Shown here: one piece after another, positions 1 to 5,431 of the stretch
How the letters are laid out: every line of letters begins with the position of its first letter
Numbering within the stretch: position 1 is the first letter of the stretch
Source of the DNA: Paenibacillaceae bacterium
GTDB lineage: Bacteria; Bacillota; Bacilli; Paenibacillales; YIM-B00363
Assembly (NCBI GenBank): GCA_018969805.1
Contig: JAGWXQ010000080.1
Coordinates: 1 to 7,064 of the forward strand
DNA length: 7,064 nt
Reading direction: 5' to 3'
Made by a program: the position numbers and the translations under genes
The notes under the pieces: model-generated
The model's input: the letters and a program-made list of their open reading frames with translations, nothing else
Told to the model about the DNA's origin: nothing
The model's database searches: none

Positions 1-60
1 CCTTGTGCTATTCCTTGTGCTATCCCCTCTTCTTTTCCTTGTGCTATCCCCTCTTCTTTT
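1..60. repeat. 24-bp tandem repeat, two perfect units plus a partial one
   Basis: Two identical 24-bp units occupy 13-36 and 37-60. Bases 1-11 repeat the first 11 bases of the unit (CCTTGTGCTAT). The unit is a multiple of three and encodes KEEGIAQG on the minus strand, so copy-number change would keep the frame of the protein tail described at 1-227. Confidence 0.9.
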
Positions 61-227
61 CCTTCTTTAACCCCTTTTTCAAATCCCCATCTGCTCCAAG
101 TAGGCATCAAGGTGTCTCTCAGTGTGGATCCAAGTTGCGGAAATTGCTCCATGATCTGCTGTTTCACGATTGCATCCTCCTCTATTTCGATCAATGACAT
201 CCAGCATGCACGATTGTCCCCACTACT
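1..227 (-). pseudogene. C-terminal part of a repeat-tailed protein, cut by the window edge
   Basis: This minus-strand frame stays open from the stop codon at 228-230 to the left edge, so its C-terminus lies outside the window. The first ATG is at 200 and has no clear ribosome binding site. Visible features are an acidic start (LIEIEEDAIVKQQIMEQFP), a stretch ending TWSRWGFEKGVKEG, then the octad KEEGIAQG twice and a partial third (GIAQG). Charged KEEG-type octads are common at the ends of Rpn/PD-(D/E)XK nuclease-like and 'cytosolic protein' families of Bacillota, but no nuclease core is visible, so that assignment is only a guess. Upstream, bases 226-300 in another frame also read like protein (YVCDPFLLYKVYLAMK) before a stop at 223-225. 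That suggests a frameshifted or 5'-truncated gene remnant lying directly after rsmD on the same strand. I am fairly confident it derives from coding sequence and unsure of the family. Confidence 0.42.
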
Positions 228-296
228 TCATTGCCAAGTACACCTTGTATAGAAGAAATGGATCGCACACGTATTCCGGTTCGTTGCTTGCACATG

Positions 297-869
297 CTAT
301 ATGGTTGCGCGTGGCGTTTGTTTCTCGTGTGCACGGTACATCGCCACGACCGTATCGCCATATACCGCGCGATGCACGCATGCAAACATCCCGATCGCAT
401 CTTCGATCGGTTCTTTTGCCCCATGCTCCAATACGAGCACCGCTTGTGGTGCCACGATCGCCTCAATCGCCCCAAACACATCAGGGATGCGCTGCGAACC
501 ATACGGAGGATCGACAAACACGATGTCCGCAAGGACGCTTCGCTCGTGCAACGTCCGTATCGCACGCATCGCGGGACAGTGCCAAACGGTCAGTCGATCA
601 CCCAACCGCGTATGCGCAGCGTTGTGCTTGATGACGTCGATGCATCGCGCATCGCGATCAATCGCATGCGCATGGGTGGCACCGCGGCTGAGCGCTTCCA
701 ATGCAAGTGCGCCCGTCCCTGCAAACAAATCGATCACGATGCCATCTGAAAAATACGGTCCAAGGCGATGAAACAACGATTCTTTTACTTTGTCTGCAGT
801 CGGACGCGTATGTTGTCCTGCCACCGCGCGCAAACGCGTACCTTTTGCTTCCCCTGCAATAATGCGCAT
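297..869 (-). CDS. rsmD: 16S rRNA (guanine(966)-N(2))-methyltransferase RsmD
   Basis: This 190-residue protein is a full-length RsmD, the S-adenosylmethionine-dependent enzyme that methylates the exocyclic amine of G966 (E. coli numbering) in 16S rRNA of the small subunit. It opens with the family hallmark RIIAGEAKGTRL. TRPTADKVKESLF follows at residues 21-33, the cofactor-binding loop DLFAGTGALALEALSRG at 47-63, an acidic residue after the second strand (AIDRD, around 71-73), and the catalytic DPPY at 120-123. The ATG at 869 is supported by AAAGGGG at 878-884 with an 8-base spacer. In B. subtilis rsmD (ylbH) is followed by coaD, but here the next 297 bases hold only a broken gene end, so that linkage is not seen. 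A 32-codon ORF ends against its ribosome binding site and may be co-transcribed. Codon use matches the GC-rich core. Confidence 0.93.
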   Translation of the reverse strand: MRIIAGEAKGTRLRAVAGQHTRPTADKVKESLFHRLGPYFSDGIVIDLFAGTGALALEALSRGATHAHAIDRDARCIDVIKHNAAHTRLGDRLTVWHCPAMRAIRTLHERSVLADIVFVDPPYGSQRIPDVFGAIEAIVAPQAVLVLEHGAKEPIEDAIGMFACVHRAVYGDTVVAMYRAHEKQTPRATI

Positions 870-877
870 GAAGTTGT

Positions 878-884
878 CCCCTTT
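878..884 (-). promoter_or_regulatory. Ribosome binding site of rsmD
   Basis: AAAGGGG on the minus strand lies 8 bases before the rsmD ATG. Its first A's are part of the TAA stop codon (883-885) of the small upstream ORF, a layout that would allow translational coupling. Confidence 0.6.
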
Positions 885-981
885 ACGAATATACCGTCTG
901 CTTGTTGGGCAACATGACCGTATAGCGTTCGCGCACGCTATAGGAGATGTGCCAAACGCATGCTTCCCTTCCCCTGAGCAT
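883..981 (-). CDS. 32-residue small ORF directly upstream of rsmD, unknown function
   Basis: I do not recognise this product. Reading the minus strand from the ATG at 981 gives 32 residues that begin MLRGREACVWHISYS, continue with VRERYTVMLPN and end KQTVYS. The composition is protein-like, with mixed aromatic, polar and charged residues and no low-complexity bias. AAGGAG lies 11 bases before the ATG, a slightly long but workable spacing. The TAA stop overlaps the rsmD ribosome binding site, as expected for a coupled small gene or leader peptide. Against it: there is no known family match, and the frame is short enough to arise by chance. The hairpin at 921-942 lies inside the frame. It is not YlbG, the usual rsmD neighbour in Bacillus, which is about three times longer. 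Confidence 0.38.
   Translation of the reverse strand: MLRGREACVWHISYSVRERYTVMLPNKQTVYS
921..942. repeat. 8-bp perfect inverted repeat upstream of rsmD
   Basis: TATAGCGT (921-928) and ACGCTATA (935-942) are perfect complements around the six-base loop TCGCGC. No T-run follows on either strand, so it is not an intrinsic terminator. It lies about 50 bases before rsmD, inside the small ORF, and could be an mRNA hairpin or a protein-binding palindrome. Confidence 0.6.
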
Positions 982-1036
982 GTCGTCTGGCACTCCTTCT
1001 TTTCATCCGTTGTCGGAACGATACCGCACCGCTGGA

Positions 1037-1069
1037 TCGAACAGCCACTTTTGTGAACCAGAACGATGC
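1037..1069 (-). repeat. Copy 3 of a 34-bp intergenic repeat, just after yolD
   Basis: On the plus strand the core TTTTGTGAACCAGAACGATG matches the copies at 2673-2706 and 2775-2808. The 5' third is less conserved and needs a one-base gap. It starts 9 bases past the yolD stop codon and lies upstream of the small ORF and rsmD, in the same orientation as the other two copies. Confidence 0.6.
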
Positions 1070-1078
1070 ATGGGTCGG

Positions 1079-1366
1079 TTATTGTTCGTATACGTCCGTG
1101 ATGTGGGCGATGGCAATCGTGATGTCCTCGTCATCGACACGCAGGTGCACGCGCGTCTCATCGCACGCCTTGATCGTCCCCGTATACACCGCCAATGCAT
1201 GCACCGTGACGAGTGCTTGTGTACGTTGCGCCACACGCAGCCGGTCTGCACATTGTTCGGCTTTATGCGTCGTCTGCCGATGCATGCGCAAAGCGTGCTT
1301 GTGCTCGGGCAACATCATGCGCATGCTTTCCCACAATCCGTTGCCCCGCAGTTTTTTTCCCCGCAT
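1079..1366 (-). CDS. YolD-like protein, partner of a Y-family polymerase
   Basis: This is a 95-residue protein of the YolD-like family, small proteins of Bacillota usually encoded next to UvrX/YqjW-type Y-family polymerases (as YqjX is next to YqjW in B. subtilis). The diagnostic N-terminal stretch is RGNGLWESMRMMLPEHKHAL, corresponding to the family pattern of a short Arg-Gly start, a Trp, and MMLPEH. The rest alternates basic helical and beta segments and ends VDDEDITIAIAHITDVYEQ, typical of the family. A role in helping or regulating the polymerase is inferred from linkage; the biochemical function is not established as far as I know. The ATG at 1366 is chosen because GGAGGGG lies 6 bases upstream; a GTG at 1384 and an ATG at 1381 in the same frame have poorer spacing. 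It follows the polymerase stop codon by 18 bases, so the two form one operon. Confidence 0.82.
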   Translation of the reverse strand: MRGKKLRGNGLWESMRMMLPEHKHALRMHRQTTHKAEQCADRLRVAQRTQALVTVHALAVYTGTIKACDETRVHLRVDDEDITIAIAHITDVYEQ

Positions 1367-1372
1367 AGGACA

Positions 1373-1379
1373 CCCCTCC
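1373..1379 (-). promoter_or_regulatory. Ribosome binding site that decides the yolD start
   Basis: GGAGGGG on the minus strand is followed by the 6-base spacer TGTCCT and ATG. This supports the start at 1366 over the in-frame GTG/ATG at 1384/1381. Confidence 0.6.
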
Positions 1380-1384
1380 ATCAC

Positions 1385-2605
1385 TCACGCATCGTGTCCT
1401 CCGATTTTTTTTGCCCGACGGTACGCGACACCCGCAGGGCGGATCGACGATGCATACACGATCGCACTGCGTCCAAATCGCGCACGAATCGCGTCCGTGA
1501 CCCGATCAATGTGCCGATCGCCGATGTCGTCAAACGTCTGCTGTCGGATGTGGTCCGAGCGCAATCGATGCACCGAAACAGACAATCTGCGCACGGCCCA
1601 TCCACGCCACATCTCAGAAAACAATACGCGTACATAAGTATACACGACGTGCGTCGCATGCGTGTGCACAGGCATCGTCCGTTCCCGGGACACCGCCGTT
1701 CGCCCGTCCCCACTCGCACACGATACGGCGACGATCGCACCGCACACTCCATGGGCACGACAGCGCATCGCCACTTCATCCGTAAGCTCTAGCAGCACCG
1801 TCTCAATGTCCGTACGCTGCACGTAGTCCCGGGCCAACGTGATGCCATGACCGATCGATTTGGGCATCCCCTCCAACGTATGCGCATCGACTGGCGCGTC
1901 GTCGATGCCATTTGCCGCCCGCCACAGTACGATGCCGTTGATGCCCATCGCGCGCTCCAGCATCGCTGGATCAGACAGTGCAAGCTGACCAATCGACACG
2001 ATGCCCAAGCGGTGCATCTTTTGTTCGATGCGCGTGCCCACGCCAAATAACGTCTTGATCGGAAGTGGCCACATCACCGTCGGCACGTCTTCTGCCGTAA
2101 TCGTATACACCCCTCCCGCATTGCGCTTGGCAAACTGATCGCACGCCATTTTGGCAAGCATTTTGTTTTCTCCAATGCCGATGCGCGCAAATACACCCGT
2201 CTGCGCCGCGATGTCTTGCTGGATGCGCCGCACGACATCCATGATGTCCCCGTGCAAATGGATCGTGTGCGTCAAATCACAAAATTGTTCATCGATCGAA
2301 AACGGCTCAACCGCATCGGTGTATCGCTCCAAGATGCGCGTGATAACCATCGCGACTTCGACATACGTCTGCATGTGGGGACGAACGACGACCGCATCGG
2401 GGCAGCGCGCCAATGCGTCTCCAAGCGTTTGTGCATTGTGCACACCGCACTTTTTGGCACGTGGACACGCCGCCAAGACGACACCCGACCGCACACGCGG
2501 ATCTCCTGCCACGACGACCGCTTTGCGCGCCCACTGTGGATGCAGCGCCTTCTCGACACTGGCATAAAAGCTCTGCATATCGACCATGCACACGATGCGC
2601 TTCAT
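1385..2605 (-). CDS. Y-family (UvrX/YqjW-type) translesion DNA polymerase
   Basis: This 406-residue protein is a DinB/UmuC-superfamily polymerase that copies past DNA lesions. Residues 7-18 read MVDMQSFYASVE: D9 is the first catalytic carboxylate, Y14 sits at the steric-gate position, and the MQ where classical Pol IV has MD is characteristic of the UvrX/YqjW branch. SIDEQF at 103-108 supplies D105 and E106, the other two metal ligands. A palm/thumb stretch (GIGENKMLAKMACDQFAKR) and a helix-hairpin-helix region (PIKTLFGVGTRIEQKMHRLG) follow. The C-terminal little-finger domain is complete and ends GGHDA. I saw no beta-clamp motif that I would trust. The start at 2605 is fixed by AGGAGGT 8 bases upstream; an in-frame ATG at 2629 precedes that site and lacks one of its own. 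It is first gene of an operon with the YolD-like gene. Homologues are often SOS-induced, but only a weak LexA-like half match (2800-2811) is present upstream. Confidence 0.92.
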   Translation of the reverse strand: MKRIVCMVDMQSFYASVEKALHPQWARKAVVVAGDPRVRSGVVLAACPRAKKCGVHNAQTLGDALARCPDAVVVRPHMQTYVEVAMVITRILERYTDAVEPFSIDEQFCDLTHTIHLHGDIMDVVRRIQQDIAAQTGVFARIGIGENKMLAKMACDQFAKRNAGGVYTITAEDVPTVMWPLPIKTLFGVGTRIEQKMHRLGIVSIGQLALSDPAMLERAMGINGIVLWRAANGIDDAPVDAHTLEGMPKSIGHGITLARDYVQRTDIETVLLELTDEVAMRCRAHGVCGAIVAVSCASGDGRTAVSRERTMPVHTHATHVVYTYVRVLFSEMWRGWAVRRLSVSVHRLRSDHIRQQTFDDIGDRHIDRVTDAIRARFGRSAIVYASSIRPAGVAYRRAKKIGGHDA

Positions 2606-2613
2606 CGCTCCCG

Positions 2614-2620
2614 ACCTCCT
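2614..2620 (-). promoter_or_regulatory. Ribosome binding site that decides the polymerase start
   Basis: AGGAGGT on the minus strand, 8 bases before the ATG at 2605. It lies inside the frame of the longer candidate starting at 2629, which makes that upstream ATG unlikely. Confidence 0.75.
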
Positions 2621-2672
2621 CTTACTCATCCCCTATTGAAAACACACATCCAGACGACTGCCTTTTTCTTGA

Positions 2673-2706
2673 TCGCAAATGGCGTTTTTGTGAAACGGAT
2701 CGATGG
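2673..2706 (-). repeat. Copy 1 of a 34-bp intergenic repeat in the polymerase leader
   Basis: It matches copy 2 at about 28 of 34 positions, including TCGCAAA, GTTTTTGTGAA and CGATGG. It ends about 70 bases upstream of the polymerase start codon. The similarity between copies 1 and 2 continues more weakly toward the gene (GATGTG...TTCAAT...), so this may be a decayed 102-bp tandem duplication. Confidence 0.75.
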
Positions 2707-2774
2707 AGTGAAATACGGATGAGTGGCACACCCACTCCTTCATTGAACACATCGATACAGTGAACGAATTGTTG

Positions 2775-2808
2775 TCGCAAAAAGTGTTTTTGTGAATAGG
2801 AACGATGG
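2775..2808 (-). repeat. Copy 2 of a 34-bp intergenic repeat in the polymerase leader
   Basis: It has the same orientation as copy 1, offset by exactly 102 bp. The plus-strand core is GTTTTTGTGAATAGGAACGA, followed by TGG. It shares TTTTGTGAA..RGAACGATG with copy 3 at 1037-1069. Confidence 0.75.
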
Positions 2809-2839
2809 TTTGCCATACGTATGCGATCCGTGCCACTCG

Positions 2840-2866
2840 CATTGTACCCGCAAAAAAGGTACAATG
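2840..2866. repeat. 9-bp perfect inverted repeat upstream of patA
   Basis: CATTGTACC (2840-2848) pairs with GGTACAATG (2858-2866) around the 9-base loop CGCAAAAAA. There is no adjacent T-run outside the stem on either strand. It lies just upstream of the candidate patA promoter and between the divergent genes, where an operator or a 5' regulatory palindrome would be expected. Confidence 0.65.
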
Positions 2867-2892
2867 AGATGAATGTTCCTACGTCGCCCCAT

Positions 2893-2921
2893 TTTACAAA
2901 AACAATTTACCCTTCTATAGC
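2893..2921 (+). promoter_or_regulatory. Candidate sigma-A promoter of patA
   Basis: TTTACA (2893-2898, five of six to TTGACA), a 17-base spacer and TATAGC (2916-2921, four of six to TATAAT). Transcription would start near 2928, leaving a leader of about 40 bases that includes the patA ribosome binding site. Confidence 0.45.
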
Positions 2922-2952
2922 GATGTGGTCGATAAGGGATGCAGTGCACGAC

Positions 2953-2959
2953 AAAGGAG
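2953..2959 (+). promoter_or_regulatory. Ribosome binding site that decides the patA start
   Basis: AAAGGAG followed by an 8-base spacer and the ATG at 2968. The frame is open back to 2821, but no earlier ATG has a comparable site, and family alignments begin near this Met. Confidence 0.7.
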
Positions 2960-2967
2960 CGCACACA

Positions 2968-4119
2968 ATGATCATTCACCCCAGCTTGCTGCACACACAG
3001 ATGTCGGGCATCCGCATGATGGCCCAGCGCGCCGCTGAAAAAAAACACCCCGTCTACGCCCTCACACTCGGACTTCCGCACATCCCGACACCCGAACACA
3101 TCGTCCGCGCCGCAAGGGATGCAGCTCAGACGGGTCATACCGTATACACGCCAAACGCAGGATTGCCCGCACTGCGCGAAGCGATCGCGGACTATATGCA
3201 CAAAAAATACGGCCTGCACTACGACGGCCTCTCAGAGGTGCTCGTAACCCACGGGGCGACACACGCCATCGACGCGGCACTGCGCACGATACTGACCCCA
3301 GGATGCGATGTCCTTCTCCCTAGCCCAGCATACCCTGGCTACGAACCGCTCATCCGCCTGTGCGGTGCACGCCCGATCGCCATCGATACGTCGGCGTCTG
3401 ACTTTCGACTGACACCAGACGTGCTCGCACAGCACATCACACCACACACGCGGTGCCTCATCCTTACCAGTCCGTCCAATCCGTGCGGTACCGCCTATGA
3501 TCAGGACACCGTGCGTCGCATCGCACACGTCCTCGCCGACCACGACATGATGGTGTTGTCCGATGAAATATACAGTGAGCTCGTATACGATCGCGCACAC
3601 ACGTCGATCGCCTCGATTCCTGAGATGCGCCCCCGCACGATCGTGGTCAACGGACTGTCCAAATCGCACGCCATGACCGGATGGCGCATCGGGTGGATCG
3701 CAGCACCGGCATCGATCGCCCAGCACATCACCAAAGTCATCCAATATTCGATCACGTGCGCATGCAGCATCAGCCAGCACGCCGCCTACGCTGCCGTCAC
3801 GACAGGAACCGACGATGCCCTCGCATTGCGCACGCTGTATGCTGCGCATCGGGACATCACCTGCACCGCACTGCGTTCGATCGGATGCGACGTCGTTCGT
3901 CCCGACGGTGCATTTTATGTGTTTCCAAACATTCGCCATTTCGGTCTCGACAGCATGACGTTTGCGACACAGCTGCTCGATGCACAGCACGTGGCCATCG
4001 TCCCCGGAAGTGCATTTGGCCCCCATGGAGAAGGATACGTACGCATCTCCTACGCGTGCGCCACAGCAGACTTGCACGAAGCACTCGCACGGCTGTGCGC
4101 ATGGGCGCGCACGTTATGA
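2968..4119 (+). CDS. patA: PLP-dependent class I aminotransferase, PatA-like (N-acetyl-LL-diaminopimelate aminotransferase)
   Basis: This 383-residue cytosolic protein is a fold-type I aminotransferase. From memory its motifs track B. subtilis PatA almost block by block: ISGIRK-like (here MSGIRMM), YTPNAG, PGYEP, SPSNPCG, SDEIYSELVYDR, NGLSKSHAMTGWRIGW and PGSAFG...GEGYVRISYA. Cofactor residues are N171 and D199 with Y202, and the Schiff-base lysine K232. R359 is the expected substrate-carboxylate arginine. PatA makes N-acetyl-LL-diaminopimelate from its 6-oxo precursor and glutamate, in the acetylase branch of lysine and peptidoglycan-precursor synthesis. Length agrees with the family (about 390). 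It is transcribed away from the polymerase operon and separated from the next gene by 261 bases. No other dap genes are nearby, so the exact substrate rests on similarity; a broader aspartate-type aminotransferase is the alternative. Confidence 0.85.
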   Translation: MIIHPSLLHTQMSGIRMMAQRAAEKKHPVYALTLGLPHIPTPEHIVRAARDAAQTGHTVYTPNAGLPALREAIADYMHKKYGLHYDGLSEVLVTHGATHAIDAALRTILTPGCDVLLPSPAYPGYEPLIRLCGARPIAIDTSASDFRLTPDVLAQHITPHTRCLILTSPSNPCGTAYDQDTVRRIAHVLADHDMMVLSDEIYSELVYDRAHTSIASIPEMRPRTIVVNGLSKSHAMTGWRIGWIAAPASIAQHITKVIQYSITCACSISQHAAYAAVTTGTDDALALRTLYAAHRDITCTALRSIGCDVVRPDGAFYVFPNIRHFGLDSMTFATQLLDAQHVAIVPGSAFGPHGEGYVRISYACATADLHEALARLCAWARTL

Positions 4120-4380
4120 CGAGAATCGATGTCCTCGATGCGCACGCAAAAAGCGAACGCAAGCGAAGTTTTTTGCACACCGCACCCATACCACATACAA
4201 CCATCATACACGGATCATGCGCCGATGTCAATCCATATGAATACGATTGCTTATGTATCCATTTCAATCATTTTTGCAAAAAATACGGATAGGATCGCAT
4301 CAACTCTAACTATCCAAAGAAGTTGCAACGCCCTATGGCATGCGATACACTGCACGTACGAACACAAAGGAGGAAGACCC
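4120..4380 (+). other. Intergenic region between patA and the aldo/keto reductase
   Basis: It contains a weak hairpin after patA (GCAAAAA at 4146-4152 and TTTTTGC at 4170-4176, with a 17-base loop), which might be a poor terminator. The self-complementary TTTTTGCAAAAA lies near 4271-4282. I could not find a promoter with good boxes and spacing for the downstream gene. The reductase frame stays open back to 4129, but this part has no ribosome binding site and does not read like an aldo/keto reductase. Confidence 0.5.
4366..4373 (+). promoter_or_regulatory. Strong ribosome binding site of the aldo/keto reductase
   Basis: AAAGGAGG with a 7-base spacer before the ATG at 4381. This fixes the start and rejects upstream in-frame ATGs from 4129 onward. 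Confidence 0.8.
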
Positions 4381-5205
4381 ATGGAGTCGCATACCCTGCA
4401 CCACACGCACGCAAGCGTACCGGTCGTCATCCCAAGCATCGGTGTCGGGCTATACCAGTGCCCCCCTGGGGAAACGGAACGCATCGTCACGGAAGCACTC
4501 GAAGTCGGATACCGCCACTTTGACACCGCCGCTGTGTACCGCAATGAAGCGGCTGTCGGGCGCGCATTGCGCGCATCGGGCTTAAAGCGCAGTGCATATT
4601 TTGTCACATCAAAAATTTGGCGCGATGGCTTCGGTCCGCACACAGCGGATCACATCCAGCGCACGATCGAGCAGCTTGGACTCGATTACGCCGACTTATT
4701 GCTCGTCCACGCACCACCACAACCCCACGAGCGCCTCAGCACATGGGAAGCGATGATGGAGGCGCAAACAAGTGGGACTACACGATCGATCGGTGTGTCC
4801 AATTATGGCAAGCACCACATCGAACAGCTCCGCACACAATGTGGTGTCCTTCCATCGGTCAACCAAATCGAAGTTTCCCCCTACTTGCAGCGCCACGAAC
4901 TTACGTCGTATTGTGCCCAACACGACGTGCGCATCGTCGCATACAGCCCACTAACACGGGGCAAAAAGCTGGACGATCCGACACTCGTCGCCATTGCCAC
5001 GGCAACGGAAAAAACACCCGCCCAAGTGCTGCTGCGGTGGGGTCTCCAAAAAGGCTACATCGTCATCCCAAAATCGGTGAACAAACATCGCCTGCAAGAA
5101 AACTTCTCCGTCTTTGATTTTCACCTCTCCCAACAACACATGCAACAGCTCGATGCGTGCGATGAAGGTTTGATCACCGGGTGGGATCCGACCGTCTGGG
5201 AGTAA
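4381..5205 (+). CDS. Aldo/keto reductase (AKR superfamily, YvgN/YtbE-like)
   Basis: This 274-residue protein is a single-domain (beta/alpha)8 NADPH-dependent reductase that converts aldehydes or ketones to alcohols. The full catalytic tetrad is present: D48 and Y53 in GYRHFDTAAVYRNE, K78 in VTSKIW, and H110 in LLLVHAPP. The strand SIGVSNY, the VNQIEVSPY and VAYSPLTRG loops, and the NADP-phosphate-binding IPKSVNKHRLQEN near the C-terminus follow in the usual order. The family signature LIHWP reads LVHAPP, a tolerated variant around the catalytic His. The length is typical for bacterial AKR5-like members such as YvgN and YtbE, which act on glyoxals in B. subtilis; the true substrate here cannot be told from sequence. 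It has its own strong ribosome binding site and a 261-base gap from patA, so it is probably a separate transcription unit, possibly ended by the hairpins at 5255-5332. Confidence 0.92.
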   Translation: MESHTLHHTHASVPVVIPSIGVGLYQCPPGETERIVTEALEVGYRHFDTAAVYRNEAAVGRALRASGLKRSAYFVTSKIWRDGFGPHTADHIQRTIEQLGLDYADLLLVHAPPQPHERLSTWEAMMEAQTSGTTRSIGVSNYGKHHIEQLRTQCGVLPSVNQIEVSPYLQRHELTSYCAQHDVRIVAYSPLTRGKKLDDPTLVAIATATEKTPAQVLLRWGLQKGYIVIPKSVNKHRLQENFSVFDFHLSQQHMQQLDACDEGLITGWDPTVWE

Positions 5206-5254
5206 CCCGAACAGTCGCGCCCTCGGTCAATGATGTGTGGACTCGGACTGTGGC

Positions 5255-5278
5255 GTATCCCCCGCTCGTGGGCGATAC
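5255..5278 (+). terminator. Hairpin after the aldo/keto reductase, possible terminator
   Basis: GTATCCCCC (5255-5263) and GGGCGATAC (5270-5278) pair with one mismatch around GCTCGT. The bases after it are GAAAAATTTTC, not a clean T-run, so termination strength is doubtful. Confidence 0.3.
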
Positions 5279-5303
5279 GAAAAATTTTCAATACAATTTT
5301 TCC

Positions 5304-5332
5304 GATCGGGCAAAAGCTCCTTTTGCCCGATC
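5304..5332. terminator. 13-bp perfect hairpin, possible terminator
   Basis: GATCGGGCAAAAG (5304-5316) and CTTTTGCCCGATC (5320-5332) are perfect complements around the 3-base loop CTC. The stem is very strong, but no T-run follows on either strand, so it is not a textbook intrinsic terminator. It lies about 100 bases after the reductase stop codon and coincides with the last CGATCG in the window. Confidence 0.4.
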
Positions 5333-5401
5333 CATACATACAGCCCCATGGAAATGTTTTTTCACACGAAAATCCCGTAAGAAGGTAACTTTATTTTTGC
5401 G

Positions 5402-5431
5402 TATACAATGATATCATGAATTTGCTAAAAT
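5402..5431 (+). promoter_or_regulatory. Candidate extended -10 promoter without an obvious gene
   Basis: TATACA (5402-5407), an 18-base spacer and TAAAAT (5426-5431), with an upstream TGC that makes it an extended -10. The spacer holds the 10-bp palindrome ATGATATCAT (5408-5417). About 40 bases downstream is GGAAGGAG, but the frame there (ATG at 5473) ends after nine codons. It may drive the Fic gene through a leader of roughly 315 bases, or be left over from a deleted gene. Confidence 0.42.

Larger units (their letters stand above)
2606..2967. other. Divergent intergenic region between the polymerase operon and patA
   Basis: This 362-base stretch holds no convincing gene. It contains two copies of the 34-bp repeat exactly 102 bp apart, a 6-bp hairpin between them (GAGTGG 2721-2726, CCACTC 2732-2737), a 9-bp inverted repeat at 2840-2866 and a plus-strand promoter candidate at 2893-2921. 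No strong promoter for the polymerase is obvious; the best minus-strand pair I found, TTGCGA with TATCGA after 17 bases within and just past copy 2, is poor. Confidence 0.7.

Noticed and set aside
170..771. Several plus-strand frames opposite rsmD
   Set aside because: They overlap each other and the full-length rsmD, with no motif or ribosome binding site.
947..1792. Long plus-strand open frame (281 codons) opposite the polymerase and yolD
   Set aside because: It is antisense to two genes with clear family motifs, is rich in His, Arg and Thr as expected of a shadow frame, and has no ribosome binding site.
1037..2808. The three 34-bp repeats as a CRISPR array
   Set aside because: Spacing is 68 bp and about 1.6 kb, copies are imperfect, and they flank genes instead of forming an array.
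2800..2811. LexA-box-like GAAC-GATG-GTTT upstream of the polymerase
   Set aside because: Seven of eight half-site bases match GAAC-N4-GTTC, but the inner bases do not fit and the other two repeat copies lose the second half, so it is likely part of the repeat and not an SOS box.
2622..2864. 80-codon minus-strand frame in the polymerase leader
   Set aside because: It is made largely of the two repeat copies, lacks a ribosome binding site at its first ATG, and shows no recognisable family. The shorter GTG frame within it is kept only as a weak finding.
2842..2865. TTGTAC...TACAAT as a promoter
   Set aside because: Only 12 bases separate the two boxes, too few for sigma-A; the pair is better explained as the inverted repeat.
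2821..2967. N-terminal extension of patA from 2821
   Set aside because: The extension covers the inverted repeat and promoter candidate, lacks family similarity, and a good ribosome binding site precedes 2968.
3232..4077. Long minus-strand frame opposite patA
   Set aside because: It is antisense to a gene whose cofactor residues are all intact, and the composition (many Arg, Cys, Asp) is typical of a shadow in GC-rich DNA.
4129..4380. 84-residue N-terminal extension of the aldo/keto reductase
   Set aside because: It has no ribosome binding site and does not resemble the family, while AAAGGAGG lies 7 bases before the ATG at 4381.
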